Below are positions 44,408 to 55,436 of a stretch of 64,000 nt of DNA, in pieces. The position numbers and the translations under genes were made by a program. Below the pieces are notes generated by a model, which worked only from the letters and a program-made list of their open reading frames with translations, made no database searches and was not told where the DNA came from. The stretch is from Sternotherus odoratus. Its lineage: Eukaryota; Chordata; Testudines; Kinosternidae. The first letter of the stretch is position 1, and each line of letters begins with the position of its first letter. Where the stretch lies: positions 38,902,133 to 38,966,132 of the forward strand of contig JAVMKO010000005.1 in the NCBI GenBank assembly GCA_032164245.1, given 5' to 3'.

Positions 44408-45416
44408 TGAAGTGGAGCAAACTGCAGCGAGGCCTAGCTCGGGCAGGCTCCTGGCATGGAGCTCATCAGCCTTCAGGCTACACAGGTGCGCCGTGCACTG
44501 CACCATCTTGCTGCTGCTGCTCCTGTGCCCCGAGCCACCCAGAGGTCATAAGCTGAAGCCATCCTTGCCCCCCATTATGACAAACCAGCCCTTTCTGGTG
44601 GCCTGGAATGCGCCAACGGCTCGGTGCTGGACTTCCTATGAGGTACCCCTCAGCGTGGCCTCCTTTGGCCTCCTGGCAAACGCACAGGAAGACTTCACAG
44701 GCGGGAACATCACCATCTTCTACTACGACCAGCTGGGTCTGTACCCCTACTACCTGAATGCCACCACACCGCCCGTGGCCATCAACGGCGGCTGCCCCCA
44801 GAATGCCAGCCTGTCAGACCACCTGGACAAGATGGCCAGCGACATCGTCACCACCATCCCCTCGGCCTCCTTTGCTGGCTTGTCCGTGATCGATTGGGAA
44901 AACTGGAGGCCCCTGTGGATCCGGAACTGGGACAAGAAGAGTGTCTACCGGGCGATGTCCTCCCAGCTGGTGAGGCAGAGGAACCCACGCTGGCCCAACG
45001 AGCAGGTGGAGCTGGAGGCCAAGTGGGAGTTTGAGACCGCTGCGGCCAGGTTCATGATGGAGACCCTCAAGCTGGCGCAGTTGCTGCGCCCCGGTGGCTG
45101 GTGGGGCTATTACCTCTTCCCCGAATGCTACAACTACCACTACTGGGATGACTTTGAGAACTTCACTGGGGGCTGCCCCCAGGTGGAGGTGCAGCGCAAC
45201 AACAAGCTGCTGTGGCTGTGGGAGCATAGCAAGGCGCTCTACCCCTCCATCTACATGGAAGAGGTACTGAGAGCCTCCCCTCAGGGCAAGAAGTTTGTGC
45301 AGGCCAAGCTACGCGAAGCTCTGCGTGTGGCTCAGCTGCCCTCCACCAACCACTCCCTGCCTGTCTTTGCATATGCCCGGCCCTTCTACACCTACACCCT
45401 GAAGGAGTTAACCCAG
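44408..45416 (+). CDS. Hyaluronidase (HYAL1-4/SPAM1 family), first recognised coding exon
   Basis: Hyaluronidases (glycoside hydrolase 56) cut beta-1,4 links in hyaluronan. The frame shows a hydrophobic leader (CTILLLLLLCPEPPRG), then LKPSLPPIMTNQPFLVAWNA, the NITIFYYDQLGLYPYY core and the catalytic SVIDWENWRPLW with both acidic residues. WGYYLFPECYNYHYW, LLWLWEHSKALYPSIYM and the exon end KELTQ at a gtgaga donor follow. It continues at 48777 and 53113, giving roughly 490 residues, normal for the family. The WGYYLFPECYN to CPQVEVQRNN stretch recalls HYAL2, while other parts recall SPAM1/HYAL4, so I give no symbol. No in-frame ATG precedes the leader; the best ATG (44456) is out of frame by one base. 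Start at 44408 assumes an upstream exon. Confidence 0.85.
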
Positions 45417-45721
45417 GTGAGATACCGTCCCTCCTCCTCCTCCACCTTCTCCTTCCTGCTCTCTGGGCATAGCAACCGATGCAACTAGTCAACAGTAGGA
45501 AGCAAGCCCAGGGCCTTCAGCCCTGAGAGTGCTGGGAAGGAGCAGTGTCTCTGCATTTGGGAGTGTGAGAGGGGGACCATCAGGAATTTAATTCCATGTG
45601 AAGTTTAGCGTCATGTGATGGGGTTCCTCCCCCCCCCCAGGCATTCCCCAGTCCCCATCACAGCTGACCCCCCATTAAACACCAATGACTCCAGTCATTA
45701 AACAACCCGTGGGGCCCCTGG

Positions 45722-47445
45722 ATGATCGAGATACAACAGGAGCACTTAAGGACGATAAAGCCACTGTGGAGAAACTAAATGAATTCTTTGCTCCAGTCTT
45801 CACGGCTGAACACGTTAGGGAGATTCCCAAACTGAAGTGTCACTAGAGGGGGTTTTGGAACTAATTGATAAACTTAACTGTAACAGGTCTCTGGGACCAG
45901 ATGGCATTCACCCAAGAGTTCTGAAGGAACTCAAATGTGAAAATGGGGAACTATTAACTAGGGTTTGTAACCTGTCTTTTAACTCAGCTTCTGTACCCAG
46001 TGACTGGAAGATAGCTAATGTAACGCCAATATTTAAAAAGGGCTCTTGAGGTGATCCTGGCAATTACAGACTGGCAAGTCTAATGTCTGTACCGTACAAA
46101 TTAGTCAAAACAATAGTAAAGAATAAAATTGTCAGACACGTAGAAGAACATAAATTGTTGGGGAAAAGTCAACATGGTTTCTGTAAAGGGAAATCATGTC
46201 TTACTAAGCTATGAGAGTTCTTTGAAGGGGTCAACAAACCAGTGGACATAGTATACTTAGATTTCCAGAAACCCTTTGACAAGGTCCCTCACCAAAGGCT
46301 CTTACATAAATTAAGTTCTCATGGGATAAGAGGGAAGATCCTTTCATGGACTGAGAACTGGTTAAAAGACAGGGAACAAAGGGTAGGAATAAATGGTAAA
46401 TTTTCTGAATGGAGAGGGGTAACTAGTGGTGTTCCCCAAGGGTCAGTTCTAGGACCAATCCTATTCAATTTATTCATAAATCATCTGGAGAAAGGGGTAA
46501 ACAGTGAGCTGGCAAAGTTTGCAGATGATACTAAACTGCTCACGATAGTCAAGACTAAAGCAGACTGTGAAGAACTTCAAAAAGATCTCATGAAACTATA
46601 TGATTAGGCAACAAAATGGCAAATGAAATTTAATGTGGATAAATGTAAAGTAATGCACATTGGAAAAAATAATCCCAACTATACATAAAATATGATCGGG
46701 ACTAATATAGCTACAACTGATCAAAAGATCTTGGAGTCATCGTGGACAGTTCTCTGAAGACATCCACACAGTGTGCAGCGGCAGCCAAAAAAGCAAACAG
46801 GATGTTAGGAATCATTCAAAAAGTGGCAGAGAATACGACAGAGAATATCTTATTGCCCTCATATAAATCCATGGTGCGCCCACATCTGGAATACTGCATA
46901 CAGATGTGGTCTCCTCATCTCAAAAAAGATATACTGGCATTAGAAAACGTTCCGAGAAGGGCAACTAAAATGATTAGGGGTTTGGAACAGTTCCCATATG
47001 AGAGATTAAAGAGGCTAGGACTTTTCAGCTTGGAAAAGAGGAGACTAAGGGTAGATATGATAGAGATATATAATTGTGAGTGGTGTGGAGAAAATGAATA
47101 AGGAAAAGTTATTTATTCGTTCCCCTAATATAAGAACTAGGGGACACCAAATGAAATTAATGAGCAGCAGATTTAAAACAAAAAAAAAGGATGTTCTTCA
47201 CACAGTGCACAGTCAACCTGTGGAACTCCTTGCCTGAGGAGGTTGTGAATTCTAGGATTATAGCAGGGTTTAAAAGAGAACTGGATAAATTCACGGAGGT
47301 TAAGTCCATTAATGGCTATTAGCCAGGATGGGTAAGGAATGGTGTCTCTAACCTCTGTTTGTCAGAGGGGGGTGATGGATGGCAGGAGAGAGATTACCTG
47401 TTAGGTTCACTCACTCTGGGGCACTTGGCATTGACAACTGTCGAT
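45722..47445 (+). mobile_element. CR1-clade LINE, 5'-truncated and decayed, in hyaluronidase intron 1
   Basis: The plus strand carries reverse transcriptase blocks in order: LNCNRSLGPDGIHPRVLKEL, DWKIANVTPIFKKGS, VDIVYLDFQKPFDKVPHQRL, SGVPQGSVLGPILFNLFIN and the catalytic KFADDTKLLT. The downstream CR1-typical RPHLEYCIQMWSPHLKKDI and RLKRLGLFSLEKRRLRVDMI follow. It is broken by stops (for example at 46047, 46212 and 46605) and a frameshift before 46742. The 3' UTR ('ggcaggagagagattacctg') ends without the usual terminal short repeats. It is not part of the host gene. Confidence 0.88.
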
Positions 47446-48776
47446 TAAATACAGTAGCCTTTGTGTACACCCAGCCTATCCATCTAGGGTTCTCCATTGG
47501 CTTTCCCTCAGTCCCTGTTCCATTTGCTGTCTCTCACACACACTGCAGACTGTCAGTCCTTCAGAGCGGAGGCTGAGGGGAGCAGGGGGAGGGAGTATAA
47601 AGATGGATACTGGAAGCTGGGCAATTAACATAAGATCCCTTGCTCCGCCAGCCGTCACCCCACTCTTCCATCAAGCCTCTCTTGCTGTTTGATAAAGTTA
47701 ATCCAACAGTGTTTAAAGGCATCTCTGTGCTGCTGGCGTCTGGCTGGGACCAAACAGTGGAAAAACCAAAACCCAGCTTTCCAGGGCACACGAGATTTCC
47801 AGCAGAATCTTGCAGGCCCAATGCGTTGGCCAAACAGCTGTCTACATGGAAGCTCTGAATGGTTCAAGGAATCGCTAATTACAACCATCTAAAGAACGTG
47901 CTCAGGGGGATTAGCCGGGTGCTACAGAGTCATTTACCTTCAGGTTAGTGGTTCAAATCTAGCGCAGATAGGGACTGACCCAAAGCTGTTCCTAGTTTTC
48001 CACCCTCACCCCAGGCCTTAGTCAGCCCCTCTGGTGGCAGTGCCACAGGAACTCCAGAGTGAATGGGCTACCGAAGCGAATCTCCCCCTCTTTCCTACTC
48101 ATGGCCCCTCCAAATCACAGCTCAGGCACAGCTGCAGGATGCTATAGGGAGCCTTGTGCACTGCTGCTGTCCCCCGTCCTGTGGAAAACCAGCTCGTTTC
48201 CAGCACGCTCGCTCCCTCATCCTCCATACATTCACGTAAGTACTTGTCCCGCCCCCACACAGAGCATTCTCCACAGTCATTGAAGTGCCTCTTCCCCCAC
48301 GCTCCATTTCCCAGCACTGTGCCCAAACCCTAGAGAGCTATATTTAGAATAAGGCCAACTGTGCCACGTGAGCCATTCTATACCCTACAGCAGCTCAGTC
48401 CCACGGCAACGCCCTTAGTAACCCCGATTCTTCATGGGCACCTGTCACTGTGTCGTAGACACTCACTCTGGCTGCAACCCAGTGTATTAAGTTTGATGGA
48501 GGTCTTCTGCCTTCCCTTCTCATGAGGGCCCAGAGTGGTTTGGACTCACACTCAGAACAATGAGAGGGAAGAGGCCTAGCTGATAGCCCCTCTAGGGCAG
48601 GATATCAACCCCAGGGAGGGTCTGCCGGGCCAGAACCCCACTACACAGGGTCTTGCTGATGTTGGGCAGCAGAACAGGGAAAGGAACTGAGTCAGCTGGA
48701 TGCTCGTCTCTCGGCTGTCCCGCCAGCTTCTCTGTGCTTGGCCTTCTCACCGTGCTGGTGGTTTCTCTTGTTGCAG

Positions 48777-48866
48777 ACAGACCTGGTGTACACAATCGGG
48801 CAGGCAGCAGCCATGGGGGCTCACGGGATCGTCCTCTGGGGAGGTGTGGAATATTCTCGCAACCGG
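48777..48866 (+). CDS. Hyaluronidase, 90-bp middle exon
   Basis: Exactly 30 codons (TDLVYTIGQAAAMGAHGIVL then WGGVEYSRNR) lie between the acceptor cttgttgcag and the donor gtaata. The 90-bp phase-0 exon encoding this GESAA-like/GxVLWG strand is conserved in vertebrate hyaluronidase genes. Here it joins the end of the 44408 exon to the 53113 exon without a shift. Confidence 0.88.
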
Positions 48867-49434
48867 GTAATAAAGGCTGCTCATGGAGTTACCATTGGTT
48901 GTTCGCGCTGGGGGGGCGGGAGGGGAAGAGGGACCATCTATGCACACCTGCATCTGAGATTGAGGCCCTTTACTTGCCCCACAAATGAACACCCCTGAGC
49001 TCCTCCCTGCCTTAGCAACAGGGGGCTGGATGCACCTTCCCCTGAGCACCACTGTTACGTACAGTGGAGCTGGCCCTAGGGGTACTTGGGGGGACACAAG
49101 GCAGATCCAGCTTCCAGCAGTGGCAGCAAACTGGCCAAGACTGAGTAGGCTGTTGAAAGTGAGCTCTCTGCACCAATGATCCCTACATGTAAGGGCTAAG
49201 GTAGGGCCCAACAGTACCCAGCTAAAGGCCAGTTGTTGCTAGAGGGCAGGTGAGGGTTTAAGGGAACATTTTTTCACTGGAAGTTGGACTGAGACCTGCC
49301 AGCTCATCACAGGGGCAAGCAAACAGCTCTCGGCGGTTAACTGCAGCCTGGTACGCAGACCTGGAATTGGAGCAGACAGCTGGTGAAAAGGGAGCTACCA
49401 CCCATTAATTAAAAAGGGAAGCTGGTGTTCTACT

Positions 49435-49625
49435 TAATGCACTGAACTAGGCCTCAGGAGAACTGGCTTCAATTTCCAAGGCAGTTACAGAGACCCCATG
49501 TAACCTTGGGCAAGTCACAATCTCCTTGCCTCAATTTCCCCTCTGCAACATGAGGCTAGCAGCACTGCCTTTGGCTGTCTTGTCTATTATTAAATTCTTC
49601 AGAGCAGGGCCTGGCAAGTTAGATC
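49435..49625 (+). repeat. MIR SINE in hyaluronidase intron 2
   Basis: The order 'gaactaggcctcaggagaac', 'aaccttgggcaagtcacaat', 'cctcaatttcccctctgcaa' follows the MIR consensus. It is diverged and lacks precise ends. Confidence 0.6.
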
Positions 49626-49671
49626 ATCCCAAGCTATTTCCCATAAACCCAGACTGATTCCCTCTTCTTAA

Positions 49672-49975
49672 TTCTTTATTAACAAAAGTACACAACAGCC
49701 ATTCCCCCATTTTGCCCAGGATCTAAATTAGGTTGACAGGCCTACAATTATTCAGCTCATCCCATTTACCCTTCTTAAATACGGGCACAACAGTAGCTTT
49801 CTTCCAGTCCCAGGGAGCTTGCCCCTGTTCCAAGATTTATTAAAAATCAACACTGGATGCAAATGATCAAGAACTGGTGGTTTAACGATGTCTAACTTTA
49901 ATAGTTGCTGTTTAACATCCTCCTTAATTGCTTGTTGTTAGTCTTCCAGTAGCAACAAGAGGCCTCAGCTAGGAT
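49672..49975 (-). mobile_element. Antisense CR1 LINE fragment
   Basis: The minus strand encodes the CR1 segment EEDVKQQLLKL followed by decayed 'lh..l...LG..ASSLGLEESYCCARI', the region just before and inside the reverse transcriptase start. The same segment, in the opposite orientation, begins the CR1 copy 400 bp further right (EAIKQQLLKLGLFKISRPN). It is a short decayed piece. Confidence 0.6.
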
Positions 49976-49996
49976 CGCTCCAAGTTGAGGTCTTTA

Positions 49997-50253
49997 GGGC
50001 TTGTCTTCACTTGAGCCGTCAGGGATCGATCTTTTGACGCGATAAATCGATCACCAGTGGCTCCCCCGTCGACTCCGGAAGTCCAGCTCCTGAAGAGGCA
50101 CAAGCTGGAGTTGACGGGGGACTGCGCCGCCGACCGCCACCGCCGTGAGGATGGGAGGTAAGTCGGCTGTAGAGAAGTCGATTTCAGCTATGTTATTAAC
50201 GTAGCTGAAATTGCGTATCTACAGTCGATTTCCCCCCCAGTGGAGACCAGGCC
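49997..50253. mobile_element. Inverted-repeat MITE with internal palindromes, copy 2
   Basis: The left end gggcttgtcttcact and the right end agtggagaccaggcc are imperfect inverted repeats. They are flanked by tta on both sides (49994-49996 and 50254-50256), a 3-bp duplication that fits PIF-Harbinger-type elements. The interior is the reverse complement of copy 1 (41888-42212), sharing the 'cagctatgttattaacgtagctg' type palindrome and the 'cgtcgactccgg' part. Confidence 0.7.
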
Positions 50254-51932
50254 TTAGGTACTACTAGCAGACTAACAACAACCACCCAGGGGAGAGAGAT
50301 TAAAAGTAATTTACATTTTCAAAGGGGATTACTCAGTCCCACAATTGAGAAAGGATACACTCTTCTTCTTCTTCTTTTTTTTAAAGCAGAGAGAGATCTG
50401 ATATAACAAATAGAAAAAAAGGGGATGTTGATAGCAATTAGTGTAAATTAGAAGCCAGACATTTTAGAAAATTGATAAGGGATACAAAAAAAATATGAGA
50501 GGAAATCTATCGGCAGTAGAGTTAAGGACAGTAAGGAGATTTTTAATTATATCTGGAACAAAAAATAACAACTTAACAATGCTATTCAGCTATTACTAGG
50601 TGGAAATGGTAGAATTATCAATAATTGACAATTGACAGAAAAGGCCCAACTATTCAGAAATATGTTGGTTTTGTATTTGAGAAAAAGCCAGATGATGTAT
50701 TGGTATCAGATGATTATGGGATACTTTCCATTCCAAACGAAGGAGGCTATTAAACAGCAGCTCCTAAAGCTAGGCTTGTTTAAAATCAGCAGGCCCAACC
50801 CATTTGCACCCAATATTTTTTAAAAGAGCTGGGCCAGGATCTCTGGACCCTTAATGTTGATTTTTTTATTATTATTATTATTTTACAACTCTTGGAGTAC
50901 CAGGGAAGTTCTACAGACTGGATGGAAGGTGACATTGTTTCTGTATTTCAGGGTAAAACGGGATGACCCAAGTAATTATAGGCCCATCACCTTGAATTTG
51001 GTCCCAACCAAAGTACTGGAACGGCTGAGAAGGGACTCAAAGAATTTAAAGGAGGGTAATATAACCACAGCCACTCAACATGGTTTATGGAAAATGGCTC
51101 TTGACAAACTAACTGGGTATTAACTTTATACAACATTACAAGTTTGGCTGATAGAGTTGATATTCTATACTTAGACGTCTGTAAGGCATTTGACTTGGTA
51201 CCACATAGTATTTTGATTAAGAAATTAGAATGATACAAAATCAGCATGGCACATGTTAAATGGATTAAAAGATGTTTGGCTGTTAATTACATTTTGGAAC
51301 TTGGGAATCATCGTCAAGCAGGTATGTTTGTAGTGAGGTCCTGCAGAGAATGGTTTTTGGCCCTACGCCATTTAATATTTTTATCAATGACCTGGACGAA
51401 AACACAATCACAAATGAAGGGTTAGGAGTAGGAGGTTATATTACCTTTCTATTTGGCAGTGAAGTAATTTCAGTGTGATAGCTACTGGAATACTGTGCCC
51501 AGTTCTGGTGTCCTGAATTCAAGACACGTTGATAAATTGGAGAGGGTTCAGAGAAGAGCTGCAAGAATGATTGCAGGAGTGGAAAATACGCCTGCTAGTG
51601 ACTGAGCTCCTGGAGTCGGTCTATTTAGCTCATCACAGAAAAGGTTAAGGAGTGACTTGATCACAGTCTATAAGTACATACATGGGCAACAGAAATTTAA
51701 TAATAGAGGGTTCTCCAACATAGCAGACAAAGTGGTAAGATCCAATGGCTAAAAAGTGATGCCAAATTCAGACTAGAAATCAGACACTATTTTTTAATAG
51801 GAAGGTAATTAAACATACCAAGGGTTGTGGCGAATTCTCCAGCACTGGAAGTTTTAAAGTCAAGCCTGGATGCTTTTTCTAAAAGATCTGGTCTAGTTCA
51901 ATCACAGCTTTTGGACTTGCAATAAGAATTAA

Positions 51933-52977
51933 GAATAGCAGCCATGTTAGTCTGTATCCGTAAAGAAAGTGAGGAATACTTGTAGCACCTTAGAGACTAA
52001 CCAGTTTATTTCAGCATAAGCTTTTATGGGCTGTAGCCCACTTCATCGGATGCGTAGAATGGAACAGAAGTAAGATGCATTTATACACACAGAAAGAAGG
52101 GGGAGGGGGGAAAGGTTGTATATTAGCATACCACTTCTAAGAGGCTGTTATATCTGGATGGGCCATTATCAGCAGAAGAAAAAAAATACCTTTTGAAATG
52201 GATTTGTGTCAGGTAAATTAACTCAGGAAATGCAATCAATTAGTGTAATGAGAGAACCATTCACAAGTCCTATTTAGCCCGTGGTTAATTGTATCCAATT
52301 TAAAAATTAAATTCCAGTTCCTCAGTTTCTCCTTGGAGTCCATTTTGGAAGTTTTTCCGTTTCAAATTTGAAACCATCAAATCTTTAATGGAATGGCCAG
52401 GAAGATTGAAGTGTTCTCCTCCTGGTTTTTGAATGTTATGATTCCTGATGTCAGATTTGTGTCCATTTATTCTTTTGCATAGAGACTGGCCAGTTTGGCC
52501 AATGTACATAGCAGAGGGGCATTGCCGGCACATGATGGCATATATCACATTGGTCGATGTGCAGGTGAATGAGCCTCTGATGGTATGGCTGATGTGATTA
52601 GGTACTATGATGGTGTCAGTTGAATGGATATGAGGACAGAGTTGGCATCGGGCAATTAACCAGGGGCTAAATAGGACTTGTGAATGGTTCTCTCATTACA
52701 GTAATTGATTGCATTTCCTGAGTTAATTTACTTGACACAGAAATCCATTTCAAAAGGTATTTTTTTCTCCTGCTGATAATGGCCCATCCAGGTTTAACAG
52801 CCTCTTAGAAGTGGTCTGCTAATGTACAACCTTTCCCCCCCCCCTTCTTTCTGTGTGTATAAATGCATCTTACTTCTGTTCCATTCTATGCATCCGATGA
52901 AGTGGGCTATAGTCCACGAAAGCTTATGCTGAAATAAACTGGTTAGTCTCTAAGGTGCTACAAGTATTCCTCGCTTT
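51933..52977 (-). mobile_element. Penelope-like retroelement 3, head-to-head foldback copy
   Basis: A GIY-YIG fragment (52300-52548, minus strand; CPSAMYIGQTGQSLCKRI, then GGEHFNLPGH) sits between two tail copies in opposite orientation: 51965-52291 and 52653-52977. Each arm is about 325 bp and ends in a hammerhead-like segment and the 'gttagtctctaaggtgctac' tail. The element is flanked by an exact 13-bp duplication, caataagaattaa, at 51920-51932 and 52978-52990. There is no reverse transcriptase, so this copy is severely 5'-truncated. Confidence 0.85.
52889..52935 (+). ncRNA. Hammerhead-ribozyme-like core in the right arm of PLE 3
   Basis: CCGATGA (52894-52900) is followed by a GUGGGC/GUCCAC stem with a UAUA loop (one G-U pair), GAAA (52918-52921) and GCUUAUGC as a tiny stem III. 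The following residues (U then G) do not give a standard cleavage triplet. The left arm has the corresponding sequence at about 52010-52050 on the minus strand, with the GAAA box altered to UAAAA-type text. Both are likely relics. Confidence 0.4.
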
Positions 52978-53112
52978 CAATAAGAATTAATTCAGGGAAG
53001 TCCTATGGCCTGTGTTACATGGATGTTGAGACTAGATGATCACTTCTGGCCTTGGAATCCAGAATAGCACAGCCTGTCTCTGGTGCGTAACTGCTTTAAT
53101 TTTCCCTCCCAG

Positions 53113-53502
53113 CCCAGATGTGTAAAGATCCAAAAATACCTGACTGGCACCTTAGGCCCTTACATCATCAATGTGACCAGGGCAACCAAACTCTGCAGCC
53201 AGTTTGTCTGCAACAACCATGGCCGCTGCCTTCGCAGGAAGATGGATTCGGACAGCTACCTGCACCTGGACGCAAACTCCTTCCAGATCCGAGTGGACAA
53301 AGCTTTCCATGGACCGTGCGTGTCCGTGAAAGGAACCCTCACCACTAAACAGAAGGAAAGGTGGAAGCAAGAGTTTACATGTCACTGCTACCAGGGCTGG
53401 AGAGGGGAACATTGCCGTTCCCGGGGTCAGAACAACCGGCTCTGGGCATGGGACCTGTGCATCCCCATGGTGATGTCTGCAATATGGACGTGGGGCATGT
53501 GA
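53113..53502 (+). CDS. Hyaluronidase, last coding exon
   Basis: The exon follows the acceptor ttccctcccag (AG at 53111-53112) and begins PRCVKIQKYLTGTLGPYIIN in frame with the middle exon. It encodes the EGF-like C-terminal part of hyaluronidases: KLCSQFVCNNHGRCLRRK, YLHLDANSF, then FTCHCYQGWRGEHC. It ends LWAWDLCIPMVMSAIWTWGM and TGA. The last about 19 residues are fairly hydrophobic, which could mean a weak GPI-type tail as in HYAL2, but no clear cleavage site is visible. The exon lies about 40 bp after the CR1 tail, so the LINE has not damaged the acceptor. Confidence 0.87.
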   Translation, partial: PRCVKIQKYLTGTLGPYIINVTRATKLCSQFVCNNHGRCLRRKMDSDSYLHLDANSFQIRVDKAFHGPCVSVKGTLTTKQKERWKQEFTCHCYQGWRGEHCRSRGQNNRLWAWDLCIPMVMSAIWTWGM

Positions 53503-54105
53503 CCCACTTTTGCAACAAATTATTTTCAATGTGAATTTGTGAAGCCTGTGATGTGACGTGAACCCCGGAAAAAGGAATGACAAGAAAGGAGGAAAAACAG
53601 CAGCAGGTTCTGTGCGTTGGCAAGAGATCTAGAAAGTTTCCAGACATTTGTGAATCCCACCAACTCCCATGGCCCCTCCTTCCCCAAAGGGGGTCACAGA
53701 ATGGATTTTTCCCAGCATTCTTTGCAATATTTGCAGGGGGCTATAACATTCCTCACTTAGTTCAGTGACTTTCTACCAGCACAGAAGCAGCTTTAAAAAT
53801 ATTTATGGTGCAAATTCTCCTGAATCACAGCCAAAGAACAGTTTTCTATTGCTCCTTTTTAAAAATACCACGCTGTTTACAATAGAGTTAGCAATGGCTG
53901 CACTCTTATCTCTTCAAGAACCATAAACATATTTAAATACATTCATATTTATATGCAGAGTGGACTTATCTTACTCAGATTGTTGTTAGGTGCCTTCCCA
54001 ATGTGACCGGTGCTATTTTAACTCCTGGATGTGTGTGTGGTATTGCATCCTCTCTGTTAAGGATCTGGGTTGATTTTTTTAAAATAAATATTTTCCATGT
54101 GATAC
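53503..54105 (+). other. Probable 3' UTR of the hyaluronidase gene
   Basis: AT-rich sequence follows the stop codon without interruption by a repeat. The first good AATAAA signal is at 54083-54088, followed by a GT-rich segment ('ggttgtggtgtacag'). Confidence 0.5.
54083..54088 (+). terminator. Polyadenylation signal AATAAA
   Basis: AATAAA occurs about 580 bp after the stop codon, with a downstream GT-rich element near 54108-54120. This would be a normal spacing for cleavage near 54100-54110. Confidence 0.5.
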
Positions 54106-55185
54106 CATGGTTGTGGTGTACAGACTTGGCATAGACCAGGCCTCAGTTGCCCCCCACCCCCACGTCTCTCCTAACACTAGCACTACAAGACTGGGAGTGC
54201 AAGACTTCCTCTCCTTCTGCAGACTGCCCCGGAGCTAGATCTCCCCCATGGAGAGTCATTGAAAACATTCCACATAGTTAGCCACAAGTGGCATGTTTAC
54301 ACCTCCTGTCACTCCATGGCATCAGGGTGTGCTCAACATGGGCCTGTCCAGGAGACATTAGCAAGTATTGCGGGGGGACAGGGCAGAAGACATGAGATCT
54401 CAGTAGCTCGCCGGGTCCTTACAACAAAAGAATGGAGATATTTCCCACAGCGCTTTCAATTCTCGGCAGACTCAACAGAGCACAGCGATTCTTCCACATT
54501 ATTTTGGACACGGGCAGCCAGGCTTGGGTCTCGAACCAGTCTCTTGCCACCGCTGCATGTTGTCTGCACTGGGGAATCACTAATTAGCAGCAATTGGGCA
54601 TAGCTGCACCAGACCTGAGCCTTAATGGCTGAAAAAGGCAGGCTGGAGATATTACACAGGTTGAGCTAATCAGTTTATTCCTGCTTGAAAAAGAGGTAAA
54701 CACCAAATTGGTGCAAATCCTGCCTTGCCCTTGTCTACACTTAGAGTTCGTCTGGACTTGGATTTAAAAGCTGGGAGCGGACACATTCTATAACTCTAGA
54801 GTAGACGAGACAGCATAGACTTTAATGGGAGTTAATTGGTGAAGAGGAACCCAAGCCTATACCCTAGGATTCAGCTCCACCTATTTTGAGCATGTTAAAA
54901 TCGACAGGACCTAGTCTACACATTTTAGAGCATGCTAGCCAGCACCTTTGAATGACGCACCTTCAAACTCTAATCGGCTTGTTGACAGCCCGCTGCTCAA
55001 ACTGGGCTCTTCCTGAAGGTAAACCCAGTCAGCTCAAACCACAATTGTATTTTAGTCACCCTGGCCCCACCCTTTAAAAGCAGAGAGAACTGTGAGTGGA
55101 GAGGCAGGTCTGAGCCACCCCTGGGAACTCTGACAGGCACAAGTTCGAGAGGGATGTTGGAAACCCACTGCAGAGGGGGCCCTGC
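54106..55185. other. Intergenic, nothing with defined ends
   Basis: Phrases such as 'ccttgtctacacttagag' (54730) and 'gacctagtctacacatttta' (54908) resemble decayed ends of small inverted-repeat elements. No gene seen. Confidence 0.4.
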
Positions 55186-55193
55186 CTCTAGCA

Positions 55194-55428
55194 CATTGGT
55201 TCTCAAACTGGGGGTCGTGACCCAGTTATGTTGGGGGTCACAAGCCTCAGCAGTGGGCTGTTGCCCTGACCCGACCCAGGTGGTGAGAAAAGATAAATTC
55301 ATTTTAAGCAATATGGTTTAAATTTAGTATTTAATAGTATTAAATATCAAGTGTGTTTTTAATTTCTACCGGAAGGGGGTGTCACGCTTTGAAAGGGGTC
55401 ACCAATACAAAACGTTTGAGAACCACTG
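55194..55428. mobile_element. Non-autonomous hAT element (235 bp)
   Basis: The left end cattggttctcaaac and right end gtttgagaaccactg form an inverted repeat with one or two mismatches. The 8-bp duplication ctctagca is exact (55186-55193 and 55429-55436). The 'tctcaaactgggggtcgtga' start is the Charlie-like hAT type also seen at 6892-7263, but the interior here is AT-rich and unrelated to that copy. Confidence 0.87.
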
Positions 55429-55436
55429 CTCTAGCA

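Larger units (their letters stand above)
50395..53072 (+). mobile_element. Older CR1 LINE split by a Penelope-like insertion
   Basis: Recognisable blocks on the plus strand include EAIKQQLLKLGLFKISRPN, 'DDPSNYRPITLNLVPTKVLE', the 'YLDVCKAFDLVPHSILIKKL' region near 51165-51230 and 'EYCAQFWCPEFK' near 51490. It is heavily decayed. The copy is interrupted at 51933-52977 by PLE 3. Its tail resumes at 52991 with 'ggcctgtgttacatggatgt' and ends 'cttctggccttggaatccag' at about 53072. It lies in hyaluronidase intron 2, ending about 40 bp before the last exon. Confidence 0.8.

Noticed and set aside
44814..45492. Minus-strand frames of 109-137 codons
   Set aside because: They are opposite the hyaluronidase exon, which has clear family motifs and matching splice sites on the plus strand.
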